From Methanoregula formicica SMSP (GTDB lineage: Archaea > Halobacteriota > Methanomicrobia > Methanomicrobiales > Methanospirillaceae): DNA of 64,000 nt. A program made the translations under genes and the position numbers. The DNA is taken from assembly GCF_000327485.1 (NCBI RefSeq), contig NC_019943.1:1054001-1118000 (forward strand). Reading direction: 5' to 3'. Position 1 is the stretch's first letter; each line of letters begins with the position of its first letter. This document shows, in pieces, positions 8,281 to 15,729 of the stretch. The notes beneath the pieces were generated by a model that did not search any database, was not told where the DNA came from, and was given only the letters and a program-made list of their open reading frames with translations.

Positions 8281-8871
8281 ATGACGACTGTATACGATGT
8301 TCCCGCTGACCACATCATCAGGAGGGTCGCCGAGGAGCTCAAGAAGCGGAAGGAGATCGTTCCCCCCGCATGGGCTGCCTTTGCCAAGACGGGTGTCCAC
8401 AAGGAGATGCCCCCTGAAGACCCCGACTGGTGGTTCACCCGGGCAGCAGCAGTACTGAGACGTGTCTATGTCGACGGCCCCCTGGGCGTTGAACGGATGC
8501 GGAGTTTCTACGGCGGAAAGAAGAACCGCGGTTCCAAGCCCAACGCGTTCCGCAAGGGCAGCGGCTCCATCCTCCGTAAGTCCCTCCAGCAGCTCGAGGC
8601 AGCCGGCCTCGTCATCCACGACAAGACCGGGCGCCGGGTTTCCCCTGAAGGCATGAAGTTCATGGACAATCTCTCCGCAGATGTCTTAAAGAACCCGCCT
8701 GCACCGGTACCGAAGCGTGTCAAGCCCGTTGCCGAGGAGCCCAAGAAGGCTGAAGGCAAGAAGGGCAAGCCAAAGGGCGAGAAGGCAGCAGCTGCTGACG
8801 GTGCCGAAGGTGGCAAGGCCGAGAAGAAGCCTGCCAAGAAGAAGGCAGATAAAGCAGAAGCACCCCAGTGA
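8281..8871 (+). CDS. rps19e: 30S ribosomal protein S19e with Lys/Ala-rich C-terminal extension
   Basis: Residues 1-145 match archaeal S19e: TTVYDVPADHIIRRVAEELK, then W-F-x-x-R-A-A-A-V-L-R-R-V-Y, GVERMRSFYGGKKNRG and SGSILRKSLQQLEAAGLV. The family is normally about 150 residues. Here a further 50-residue tail of Lys, Ala, Glu and Gly is added, which looks disordered. S19e sits in the small-subunit head and assists 18S/16S-type maturation. The stop codon is followed by GAGGTG, the ribosome binding site of the PDCD5 gene. Confidence 0.95.
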   Translation: MTTVYDVPADHIIRRVAEELKKRKEIVPPAWAAFAKTGVHKEMPPEDPDWWFTRAAAVLRRVYVDGPLGVERMRSFYGGKKNRGSKPNAFRKGSGSILRKSLQQLEAAGLVIHDKTGRRVSPEGMKFMDNLSADVLKNPPAPVPKRVKPVAEEPKKAEGKKGKPKGEKAAAADGAEGGKAEKKPAKKKADKAEAPQ

Positions 8872-8879
8872 GGTGTATT

Positions 8880-9218
8880 ATGGGAGACGACGAGCTGGCA
8901 GAACTCCGCAGACGCAGAATGGCCCAACTCCAGCAGCAGGCTGGCGACCAGCAGGCAATGCAGGAAGAGCTCGAGCGGCAGCAGCGCATGAAATCCCAGA
9001 TCCAGATGATACTCATGCAGGTTCTCGAGCCTGATGCGCGGGAACGGCTGAATACCATCAAGCTGACCAAACCTGAGTTTGCCGGGGCGGTCGAGCAGCA
9101 GCTTGTGGCGCTTGCCCAGAGCGGCAGGCTCCAGAAGAAGATTACCGATGCACAGCTTAAGGAGCTGCTCCGGCAGCTCGCGCCTGCAAAGCGGGATTAC
9201 TCCATCACCAGACGATAA
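8880..9218 (+). CDS. PDCD5-family DNA-binding protein
   Basis: This 112-residue protein is the archaeal homologue of human PDCD5. The helical N terminus (MGDDELAELRRRRMAQLQQQ) is followed by the conserved core ILMQVLEPDARERLNTIKLT and the end segment LKELLRQLAPAKRDYSITRR. Members bind DNA and may help chaperonin-dependent folding. The frame is open from 8868, but GAGGTG at 8870-8875 sets the ATG at 8880. The stop codon shares a base with the next ATG. Confidence 0.93.
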   Translation: MGDDELAELRRRRMAQLQQQAGDQQAMQEELERQQRMKSQIQMILMQVLEPDARERLNTIKLTKPEFAGAVEQQLVALAQSGRLQKKITDAQLKELLRQLAPAKRDYSITRR

Positions 9219-9808
9219 TGAAAGCTGGAGTGCTGTACAGCGGCGGAAAGGACAGTTCCCTTGCAGCGATCCTGCTGGGTACGTATTACGAGGTCGAACT
9301 CAACACGTTCGTGTTCGACCCGCTCCGCCAGATCCCGTCCGTGGAGGCTGCGGCAGGTGCACTCGGTTACCCCCTGAAAAAGAGGGTATTCAGACAAGGA
9401 ATGATTGAAGAAATGGCTAACCTGGTGATAACAAAGGGGTATCCGAACGATGCCATCAATGCTATCCACCGGGCCGCCGTGGAATCGCTCGCAGCGGAGT
9501 ATGACGTGGTCGGGGACGGCACACGGTTTGATGACCGGGTCCCGATGCTCCCGCGTGATGCGGTCCAGAGCCTGATGAGCAGGACAGGGTGTTCGTACGT
9601 GCGGCCCCTGCTCGGCATCCCCAGGCGCGAAGTCGACCGGCTGGCGGACCAGCTCCTCGTGGTGAACTACGGGGAGACCGGCACGATCACAAACGGCGAC
9701 TATGAAGCAGAGTTGAGGGACGCGATCCGGGCCCGCGGGCTCGATCCGGCACCCCTCTTCCCGTCCCACCACGAGCAGTCGCTCGTTGTCGGCAGGAAAA
9801 ACAATTAA
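9218..9808 (+). CDS. PP-loop ATP pyrophosphatase family protein
   Basis: The 196-residue product starts with the PP-loop KAGVLYSGGKDSSLAAILLG, which binds the ATP pyrophosphate in enzymes that adenylate a substrate. It lacks tRNA-thiolase cysteine motifs and is shorter than diphthine-ammonia ligase. A second conserved block is RPLLGIPRREVDRLA. Its constant place between PDCD5 and L39e in methanogens suggests a link to translation, but no substrate can be assigned from sequence. Confidence 0.75.
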   Translation: MKAGVLYSGGKDSSLAAILLGTYYEVELNTFVFDPLRQIPSVEAAAGALGYPLKKRVFRQGMIEEMANLVITKGYPNDAINAIHRAAVESLAAEYDVVGDGTRFDDRVPMLPRDAVQSLMSRTGCSYVRPLLGIPRREVDRLADQLLVVNYGETGTITNGDYEAELRDAIRARGLDPAPLFPSHHEQSLVVGRKNN

Positions 9809-9820
9809 AGGTGAACAACG

Positions 9821-9973
9821 ATGAGCAAGGTAAGCAAGGGTAGGAAAATCCGGCTCGCGAAGGCATGCGACCAGAACCGGCGCGTGCCCCAGTGGGTCAT
9901 GGTCAGGACAAAGCGGGGAGTTGTGAACCACCCAAGAAGGCGCAACTGGCGCAAGAGCACGCTGAAGGTGTAG
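9821..9973 (+). CDS. rpl39e: 50S ribosomal protein L39e
   Basis: This 50-residue, very basic protein ([20 protein letters not shown], then [14 protein letters not shown] and [13 protein letters not shown]) is the complete archaeal L39e, which lines the ribosomal exit tunnel. AGGTGA sits just upstream of ATG, and its TAG stop is three bases before the L31e start. It is easily missed because of its size. Confidence 0.96.
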   Translation: MSKVSKGRKIRLAKACDQNRRVPQWVMVRTKRGVVNHPRRRNWRKSTLKV

Positions 9974-9976
9974 ACA

Positions 9977-10243
9977 ATGGCAGAGAAGATGGAAGAGCAC
10001 GTCTACGTCATCCCCCTCCGGGATGCACGCCGCATGCCCCGCTGGAAGCGCTCGAACGGCGCTATCAAGGACATCCGGAAGTACCTGGCCAAGCACATGA
10101 AGAGCGAGGATGTAAAACTCGACCAGGGTATTAACGAGAAGGTATGGTCGCGGGGCAGCTCGAAGCCGCCGTCAAAGATCCGTGTCCGTGCCATGAAGAT
10201 GGAGGACGGGCAGGTTCAGGCAGAACTTGCACCGGAATCATAA
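9977..10243 (+). CDS. rpl31e: 50S ribosomal protein L31e
   Basis: The 88-residue protein matches archaeal L31e: [40 protein letters not shown], then [20 protein letters not shown]. It binds 23S rRNA near the exit tunnel and neighbours L39e in structure as well as in the operon. The end lies two bases before the aIF6 start. Confidence 0.96.
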   Translation: MAEKMEEHVYVIPLRDARRMPRWKRSNGAIKDIRKYLAKHMKSEDVKLDQGINEKVWSRGSSKPPSKIRVRAMKMEDGQVQAELAPES

Positions 10244-10244
10244 G

Positions 10245-10907
10245 ATGGAAAGGACGATCACGTTCGACGGCGATCCGAACATCGGGGTCTTTGCCCGGGT
10301 GCTCGGCGACATCGCCATCATCCCCCCCGAAGCACCGGAGGATTTCAAGGCAGCCCTCAGGGCCGCGCTCGGCGTGACACTTGTCGAGACAACTGTCCAG
10401 GGGAGCTCGATCATCGGCTCGCTTGTTGCCGGCAACAGCCGGGGCCTGGTTGTCTCGGGGCTTGCCACCGAGGAGGAGATCGATATCCTCTCGCAGCACC
10501 GCGAGGTCCTGCTTTTGACGGAGTCGATGAACGCGGCGGGAAACGTGATCATGGCAAACGACAGTTTTGCCGCAGTCCACCCGGACATGCCGTCCGACCT
10601 GAGGGAAGCCATCGGCGAGTTCCTCGGCGTCGAGACCATTGCACTCGTTCTTGGCGGCGTCAAGACCGTGGGAATGGCAGGGGTTGCGACCAACAAGGGC
10701 GTGATCGTGCACCCGCGGGCAACCGACCGGCAGATCGAGCAGCTGGAAAAGATTGCACAGGTCCCGGTGGGCACCGGGTCCGTTAACATGGGCAGCGGAC
10801 TTGTCTGCACCGGCCTCCTTGTCAACGAACAGGGCTACATCGCGGGCAATGCCACGAGCGGGTTTGAACTGGGCAGGATTGAAGACGTATTTGGTTTTCT
10901 GGAGTGA
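10245..10907 (+). CDS. eif6: translation initiation factor aIF6
   Basis: aIF6 binds the 50S subunit and prevents premature joining with 30S. The 220-residue sequence has the pseudo-fivefold repeats of the family: [56 protein letters not shown] and [20 protein letters not shown]. The frame is open from 10227, but ATG at 10245, right after the L31e stop, gives the family N terminus [18 protein letters not shown]. Confidence 0.96.
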   Translation: MERTITFDGDPNIGVFARVLGDIAIIPPEAPEDFKAALRAALGVTLVETTVQGSSIIGSLVAGNSRGLVVSGLATEEEIDILSQHREVLLLTESMNAAGNVIMANDSFAAVHPDMPSDLREAIGEFLGVETIALVLGGVKTVGMAGVATNKGVIVHPRATDRQIEQLEKIAQVPVGTGSVNMGSGLVCTGLLVNEQGYIAGNATSGFELGRIEDVFGFLE

Positions 10908-10913
10908 TTCAAC

Positions 10914-11102
10914 ATGGCAGATCAGAAGTTTGAAGTGAAAGGCTCGTTTTTGATGGGCGAGGACTGGATGCCCTACACGAAAGTTGTCGAGGCACCCAAC
11001 GAGAAGCAGGCCGAGGAACGCACCTTTGCGACGATCGGCAGCAAGCACAAGCTGAAACGCCGCTACATCAAGGTCGACGGCGTCAAGCCGGTCAAGGCAT
11101 AA
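10914..11102 (+). CDS. rpl18a: 50S ribosomal protein L18Ae/LX
   Basis: The 62-residue LX protein (FEVKGSFLMGEDWMPYTKVV, then AEERTFATIGSKHKLKRRYI) is the archaeal version of eukaryotic L18A. It is the last gene of this operon block. In related methanogens prefoldin alpha and ftsY usually come next, but here they appear only at 22.7 kb. Confidence 0.95.
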   Translation: MADQKFEVKGSFLMGEDWMPYTKVVEAPNEKQAEERTFATIGSKHKLKRRYIKVDGVKPVKA

Positions 11103-11108
11103 CATCCA

Positions 11109-11127
11109 TCACATTTTCTCTCCTTTT
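11109..11127 (+). terminator. T-rich terminator after L18Ae
   Basis: After the stop codon the plus strand is pyrimidine-rich, with CATTTTCTCTCCTTTTATCC. This is a plausible poly-U type terminator for the ribosomal operon. The TTTTAT could equally serve as a TATA box for the next gene. Confidence 0.4.
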
Positions 11128-11208
11128 ATCCGGTCTTTTCCTGTGGCCCTGACCGGACGGTCACCGGTACCGGATTCATTATCACGTATCGTGCCGGATA
11201 TCTCCGGC

Positions 11209-11955
11209 ATGAAGGAAGACACCCGCTGGAAGGTGCTCGTGGGGCTTGCGCTTGTCACCCTGACGCTGTTCCTGATGACCGTCCACTACCTGGTATTCCA
11301 AGACCTGCACCACCTTGGCATCTTCTTTGTCGGCGACCTGGTCTTCATACCGGTCGAGGTCCTCTGCGTTACCCTGATCATTGACCAGCTCCTTGAATCC
11401 CGGGAGAAGCAGCAGCGCATGGAGAAGCTGAACATGGTGATCGGGATCTTCTTCTCCCGCGTCGGTACCCCACTCCTCTCCCGTCTCTCGAAAGCGGATC
11501 CCTGTAATCTGCCTCTACAGAGGGAACTGGAGGTCAGCCCCGCGGACTGGACCGCCGACCGGTTCCGCCAGGCGCGGGCTTCCCTTGACGTGTGGAAGTG
11601 CAAAGTTGATCCGGCAGGGATTGACCGGGAATCGCTCCGCACGCTCCTTGACGGCAACGAGGACTTCCTCCTGCGCATCATCGAGAATCCGACAGTCTTC
11701 GAGCACGAGACCTTCACGGAGCTGATCCTTGCCGTAACCCACCTGACCGAGGAACTGAAGGCCCGGGACGACCTCTCGATCCTTCCCCCGGCCGATATTG
11801 CCCATCTTGAGGGAGACATGGAGCGGGTGTATTCCCGGCTCGTGCCCGAGTGGCTGAAATATATGGAATACTTAAAGAACCATTACCCGTACCTCTTCAG
11901 CCTCGCGATGCGGCAGAACCCGTTTGACGCAAAAGCAAGCGTAGTGGTACAGTAG
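11209..11955 (+). CDS. two-pass membrane protein with cytoplasmic helical domain, unknown function
   Basis: From ATG at 11209 the protein has 248 residues. An in-frame GTG at 11143 could add 22. Two transmembrane helices lie at about residues 10-30 (VLVGLALVTLTLFLMTVHYL) and 36-58 (LGIFFVGDLVFIPVEVLCVT). A Gln/Glu/Arg-rich helix (SREKQQRMEKLNMVIG) and a helical soluble domain ending HYPYLFSLAMRQNPF follow. I do not recognise a family with known activity. It opens the accessory block between L18Ae and prefoldin. Confidence 0.7.
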   Translation: MKEDTRWKVLVGLALVTLTLFLMTVHYLVFQDLHHLGIFFVGDLVFIPVEVLCVTLIIDQLLESREKQQRMEKLNMVIGIFFSRVGTPLLSRLSKADPCNLPLQRELEVSPADWTADRFRQARASLDVWKCKVDPAGIDRESLRTLLDGNEDFLLRIIENPTVFEHETFTELILAVTHLTEELKARDDLSILPPADIAHLEGDMERVYSRLVPEWLKYMEYLKNHYPYLFSLAMRQNPFDAKASVVVQ

Positions 11956-12012
11956 GGGGTATCCCCCTCTTAAAAACAAGGGGTAGGGGGGTTCCTGCGT
12001 ACCCCCCTACCC
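11955..12012. repeat. G-rich inverted repeats after the membrane protein gene
   Basis: Two inverted repeats lie here. A short GGGGGTATCCCCC is at 11955-11967. A perfect 12-base-pair hairpin follows, with arm GGGTAGGGGGGT (11981-11992), an 8-base loop, and the complementary arm 12001-12012. A T-run follows at 12034-12039, so the pair could end transcription from the upstream gene, or belong to the palindrome family at 12116-12433. Confidence 0.7.
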
Positions 12013-12115
12013 GCGGGTACCTGCCCCGGCCCTCTTTTTTACCCTGTTGCCAGACGTGACCGTGCATACAGCAGATCTCCCGTTCACCTGTTTTTCCTGC
12101 TATTTCTCATCGTTA

Positions 12116-12433
12116 CAGGGGGGTATCCGGTATACCCCCCTCCCCTCATGGCGGGAGGTCTGATCGATTTTCACCACATGCCGATGGGGGGGTATGCCGG
12201 ACACCCCCCACTCAAAACCAGGATGTATGCAGTAGTGCACACAGGATCGTTCACGGTTTTCCATGACCTCTCCGTCAGATAATGCGTGTCCTATCATACC
12301 CGAAAATGGTAGTGGCGAGTCTGTTCCGGCCAAAGGGGGGAGGGGTCTTTCGGATACCCCCCCTCCCTGTGGTTGGGGTGGTTTGCACGGATTTTTTCCG
12401 GAACGGGTGGGGGGTATACCGGATACCCCCCTG
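12116..12433. repeat. 318-base block bounded by perfect 25-base inverted repeats, G-rich palindromes inside
   Basis: The outer copies 12116-12140 and 12409-12433 are exact reverse complements of each other. Each is itself a hairpin with arms GGGGGGTAT and ATACCCCCC around a 5-base loop. Two degenerate relatives lie inside, at 12186-12209 and 12335-12366. The flanking bases CATCGTTA (left) and CATCGCAA (right) agree at six of eight positions, which is weak for a target duplication. No gene is visible, so the block resembles a small non-autonomous element or an array of regulatory hairpins. Confidence 0.75.
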
Positions 12434-12529
12434 CATCGCAATGCAGACAGATATATTTCCAGACCCCCGTACTGTAGCTAATCATCACATCCGGAGAGGG
12501 TCACCCTGAATACCGTCCACAAGAAACTG

Positions 12530-12991
12530 ATGCTGCTTGTCCTGATCTTTGCGTGCGGGGTTCTGCTCGGAGCCTTGTATATGAATTCCCTTTCGCCCGG
12601 AGCAGCACATCCGGAAAAACAGTCCGTGTATTCACGGCAGGCACCGGAGCCGATCGGCTCCTACAGCCAGGGGGTCCGGTCCGGGGGCTTTGTCTGGCTC
12701 TCGGGACAGATAGGTATCGATCCTGCAACGGGGAACCTGACCGGAGGAATCGAAGAACAGACAACCCGTGCCATGGAGAACCAGAAAGCGGTCCTCACCG
12801 CGTCCGGTCTCACCTTCGCTGATGTGGTCCAGACACGGATCTATCTTACCAGCATGAGCGATTTTACTGCGGTCAACCGGATCTATAGTACGTATTTCAC
12901 CGATACCTTCCCGGCCCGATCCACGGTGCAGGTTGCCGGCCTGCCCAAAGATGCGCTCGTGGAAATCGAGATGATTGCAGAGAAGCGGTAA
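12530..12991 (+). CDS. RidA-family reactive intermediate deaminase with N-terminal membrane/secretion segment
   Basis: The first 20 residues (LLVLIFACGVLLGALYM) are a signal or anchor segment. From about residue 30 the protein is a typical RidA: EPIGSYSQGVRSGGFVWLSG, QIGIDPATGNLTGGIEEQT, AVLTASGLTFADVVQTRIYL and PARSTVQVAGLPKDALVEIE. The conserved arginine of the PARSTV motif that binds the substrate carboxylate is present. RidA proteins hydrolyse enamine/imine intermediates in the cytoplasm, so an exported copy is odd. The initiation codon is uncertain: no ATG or GTG lies closely upstream, although HKK codons precede the ATG. Confidence 0.85.
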   Translation: MLLVLIFACGVLLGALYMNSLSPGAAHPEKQSVYSRQAPEPIGSYSQGVRSGGFVWLSGQIGIDPATGNLTGGIEEQTTRAMENQKAVLTASGLTFADVVQTRIYLTSMSDFTAVNRIYSTYFTDTFPARSTVQVAGLPKDALVEIEMIAEKR

Positions 12992-13062
12992 CGTTGTTCT
13001 CTTTTTTGCTCTGTAGAAAACCTCCATCCAGTCATTGTTCCCCCCCCCCTTGCGCCAGCCCT

Positions 13063-13134
13063 GCCCCCGAGGGGGCGCCCTTCGGGGTGGCGACCGTTCA
13101 TCACAACCGGGGGTATGGGGGCATCAGCCCCCAT
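13063..13134. repeat. G/C-rich hairpins in an intergenic region
   Basis: The 224-base gap between the RidA gene and the next gene holds two clear hairpins: GCCCCCGAGGGGGC at 13063-13076, and ATGGGGGC with its complement GCCCCCAT at 13115-13134 around a four-base loop. The second one is preceded by GGGGGTAT, as in the 12.1-12.4 kb palindromes. They may end the transcripts of the two converging genes. Confidence 0.6.
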
Positions 13135-13215
13135 CATCACTTCAACGGAGTTCAACAGAGTATTTTTTTCTGTTTTCTACAGTCAACCCTGTATTATTAA
13201 AAAAGTGAGGGGCAG

Positions 13216-13464
13216 TCAGTACTCGCGGTACACCAGATCGCCCTCGTGGACCCGCTCGCTGACCCGGATGCCGATGTCCTGCCCCGGGTCAGCCTCCACG
13301 ATGGGGCTGTGGTCGAACTCCATCGACGTCACGGTCTGGTGGATGTCGTCATGCGGTCCCAGGATGTGGATATGGTCCCCCCGCGCAAGGTGATCCGAGA
13401 GGACGATAGCGGCCACACCCACTCTCGGGTAGTAGTGGGTCACTTTCCCAATTACGGTCTCCAT
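13216..13464 (-). CDS. translation elongation factor-like small beta-barrel protein
   Basis: The 82-residue protein (METVIGKVTHYYPRVGVAAI, then ARGDHIHILGPHDDIHQTV, EADPGQDIGIRVSERVHEGD and LVYREY) resembles domain 2 of EF-Tu-like GTPases standing alone, without a GTPase domain. Such short proteins are frequent in methanogens, and their role is unknown. It is transcribed from a promoter upstream of 13465. Confidence 0.8.
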   Translation of the reverse strand: METVIGKVTHYYPRVGVAAIVLSDHLARGDHIHILGPHDDIHQTVTSMEFDHSPIVEADPGQDIGIRVSERVHEGDLVYREY

Positions 13465-13614
13465 TGTCGGTTCCCTCCCGACATGAGACTACTATCCGGG
13501 CCGGGAAATAAAGGTTCTCCAAAAACGGGCATTGCATACCCGGCCCGGGTTACCGGTTTCCGGCCAGTGAACCGGATAATGGTGGCGCACTTCTCCGTAC
13601 AATCCGGCTGGATT

Positions 13615-13631
13615 TTTTAATGGTGTTGTAA
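13615..13631 (+). promoter_or_regulatory. candidate operator upstream of the UbiA gene, shared with 15557
   Basis: The 14 bases TTTTAATGGTGTTG at 13615-13628, continued by TAAT, recur at 15557-15570 followed by AAAT. Those are the only two places where I see them. They lie on the two sides of the FilR1-type regulator gene, ahead of the genes at 13677 and 15730. This suggests a binding site or shared promoter part. Confidence 0.45.
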
Positions 13632-13676
13632 TTTTTCATGGGTTTGTAATAAAAAAATCCGGTTAAATTTTTTTTC

Positions 13677-14528
13677 ATGCTGATTGTCAATACACCCACG
13701 CTGAAACTCCTGAATTCCTCGACAGTGGTAGCGATCTCGGCCGCGTTCCGGCTCCATATTGCGTTCCTGCTTGCCGGCATTGCCACACGGTTCCTGCCGT
13801 ATATCGCCTTCGGCCTGATCATGTATGCGACTTATACGCTTGACCGGGCCCTTGAATGCAAAGAAGATGCCATCAACAAGAGCGAACTCTGCGGGGCGAA
13901 CCGGAAGATCGGGCTGGCTGCCTGCATACTCGCGTTCCTGGCCGGTACCGTCCTGCTTTTTCTCGACGGTATCTATCTGGCACCGTTCGTTCCGTTTGTC
14001 ATCGGGTATTTCTACTCCAGAGGGTTCCGCCTGGGGCCGGTCCAGCTCAAGCTGAAAGGAAGCCTCGGCGGGAAGAATATCATTGTCGGGATAACCTGGG
14101 CTGCAACCATCGCACTCATCGTCGGCCAGTGGTGCAGCAACCTGATGACCATCGGGATCATCCTCCTGTTCTTCAGCCTGAAGGTCTTCATCACGTCGTG
14201 CGTGAATGACTTCAAGGATGTAAAGGGAGATATCATTGCCGGTGTCAGGACGCTTCCGGCCTATCTTGGGGAGAAGACGACAAAGAAAATCCTCCTCGCA
14301 GTCCTTGCCGCCATGTATACGGTCATGGGATTTGCAGTTTTCTTCGGTGTGATTCGTGACGAATGGGTGATCCTGCTCTTCAGCCTTGCGGTCACGATCG
14401 CATTCCTGGTGGTCTATTCGCCGGCATTCGAGAACAGCCCTTCAGTCTTTTACCGGAAAATGAGGGAACTGGCAATCTCCTGGGAGTCGATCCTGTCTGT
14501 CGGTGTCAGGGCCTGTCTCCCGGGATAA
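13677..14528 (+). CDS. UbiA-family prenyltransferase
   Basis: This 283-residue protein is an integral membrane prenyltransferase with about eight hydrophobic helices. It keeps both aspartate-rich motifs in modified form: YTLDRALECKEDAINKSEL near residue 50, and NDFKDVKGDIIAGVRTLPAY near residue 180. It is not the DGGGP synthase, which is at 41980. Substrate may be a quinone-, heme- or isoprenoid-type aromatic, and cannot be assigned. ATG follows a run of T with no clear Shine-Dalgarno, so the mRNA may be leaderless. Confidence 0.85.
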   Translation: MLIVNTPTLKLLNSSTVVAISAAFRLHIAFLLAGIATRFLPYIAFGLIMYATYTLDRALECKEDAINKSELCGANRKIGLAACILAFLAGTVLLFLDGIYLAPFVPFVIGYFYSRGFRLGPVQLKLKGSLGGKNIIVGITWAATIALIVGQWCSNLMTIGIILLFFSLKVFITSCVNDFKDVKGDIIAGVRTLPAYLGEKTTKKILLAVLAAMYTVMGFAVFFGVIRDEWVILLFSLAVTIAFLVVYSPAFENSPSVFYRKMRELAISWESILSVGVRACLPG

Positions 14529-14529
14529 T

Positions 14530-15306
14530 TCAGTTTTTCAGTTTTTCGGAGTTTTTCACGAGGTACCGGTATATCCGCTCTCCCCATTCGAGCGCGGACG
14601 GATCCCGGCTGGTGACGTCGTTCTTGGAATCAAAGAAACCGGTAGTATAGAACAGGGATATGGAGAAGTAGGTATCGGTAACGGTGTAAGAGAACTTGAA
14701 GTCCTTTTTTGTCTCGTAAATGCTGGTATTGTCAAGTTCCAGGTACTCCTGTATCCACCCGGGATATTTCTCGTTAAGGGTCTTGATGACCCCCGGCGTG
14801 AAGATCAGGGATGAATCAACCCCGTTTCTGGCAATGTCCATGAAGAACGCGGGCCATGTCGGGTGAACGGTATGTGCCAGTCCCCTCACCTTTTTTGCAG
14901 GGGAGATATTCTTCAGAAAGGTACTGACGTCGAATATCTCCTCGTCGGAATTCTCGATGATCTCATAGTTTCCGAGCAACCGGATATCAGAAAGGATATC
15001 GAAGGGCAGGACATCGATAGTATGCTCGGACCAGAACTTGCGGTCCCGTTCAAAAACCTCCAGGGTCCTGATGAGGGGCTCCATGTGGGTTGCCAGCACT
15101 TTTCCCATCGGTGTCAGGGAGAACCGCCTTCCGTTGCGCTCGATCAGGTGCTCCTCCTCCAGAATCTTGATCTGGGGGAGCATTCCCGTCGAGGTTACCT
15201 TCAGGATTCGCTTGATATCGTCCCATTCGCAGGGCCCGTTGTTGAGAAGGATCAGGAGGTTCCTTCGCTTGTCCGATGCAGAGACGACGTTCAGAAGTTC
15301 GTTCAT
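14530..15306 (-). CDS. FilR1/DUF1724-type winged-helix transcriptional regulator
   Basis: The N-terminal 80 residues form a winged helix (NELLNVVSASDKRRNLLILL, EWDDIKRILKVTSTGMLPQI and ERNGRRFSLTPMGKVLATHM). The remainder matches the FilR1 middle domain (DUF1724): VLPFDILSDIRLLGNYEIIE, HPTWPAFFMDIARNGVDSSL, then FSYTVTDTYFSISLFYTTGF. In other methanogens FilR proteins affect methanogenesis or filament formation through signal molecules. Here the target genes are unknown. It ends head-on two bases after the UbiA gene, suggesting a functional pair. Confidence 0.88.
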   Translation of the reverse strand: MNELLNVVSASDKRRNLLILLNNGPCEWDDIKRILKVTSTGMLPQIKILEEEHLIERNGRRFSLTPMGKVLATHMEPLIRTLEVFERDRKFWSEHTIDVLPFDILSDIRLLGNYEIIENSDEEIFDVSTFLKNISPAKKVRGLAHTVHPTWPAFFMDIARNGVDSSLIFTPGVIKTLNEKYPGWIQEYLELDNTSIYETKKDFKFSYTVTDTYFSISLFYTTGFFDSKNDVTSRDPSALEWGERIYRYLVKNSEKLKN

Positions 15307-15729
15307 AAACCACCCGGTTCTCCTGTACTATCCAGTACTATGATCAACAGCCCATGAGAAAAAACCTCCAATGTATGAATATTATAATTGTTCCGGATAC
15401 TCGTGGGATGCCCTGAAAGAAGAACCGGATGGAGTCCGGTTGCGATTCCGGCGCGATTCCTGTACAGCTTGGTCCGGGGCCGGCGGTCGCCACCTGCCCG
15501 GTTCCTCCCTCATTTCCGGGAAATGCCGTTCTGCCGGATTATCGTGGTGTTAAAAATTTTAATGGTGTTGAAATCTCCAGACGGATAGTAATAAACTCAC
15601 TCTGCCTGATATTATGCCGGGGCGTCCAACCTCACGTAACGCATCACATCACCTTGAGGTTTGGAACGAACCCTTCCGGTTTTTGCCGGTGGAATCAGCA
15701 CACGAATATCCATCCCATTGATATCCATC
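15307..15729. other. intergenic region between regulator and response-regulator genes
   Basis: This 423-base region has no convincing ORF. It contains the GTACTAT direct repeats near 15325, an AT-rich segment with ATTATAATTG around 15380, and a second copy of TTTTAATGGTGTTG at 15557-15570 next to a TAAAAATTTTAA palindrome (15551-15562). It reads like two diverging promoter regions. Confidence 0.5.
15325..15341 (-). promoter_or_regulatory. direct repeats ahead of the FilR1-type regulator gene
   Basis: GTACTAT occurs at 15325-15331 and again at 15335-15341, exactly 10 bases (one helical turn) apart, about 20-35 bases before the regulator start codon. A TATA-like ATTATAAT lies further out near 15380. 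The position fits an autoregulatory operator for a winged-helix dimer. Confidence 0.45.

Noticed and set aside
12100-12441. Short open frames through the G-rich palindromes
   Set aside because: Their residues (repeated Gly-Val-Ser-Gly-Ile-Pro-Pro) only translate the palindromes, and both strands are equally open.
12108-12441. Target-site duplication flanking the 25-base inverted repeats
   Set aside because: CATCGTTA and CATCGCAA agree at only six of eight bases, too weak to prove insertion.
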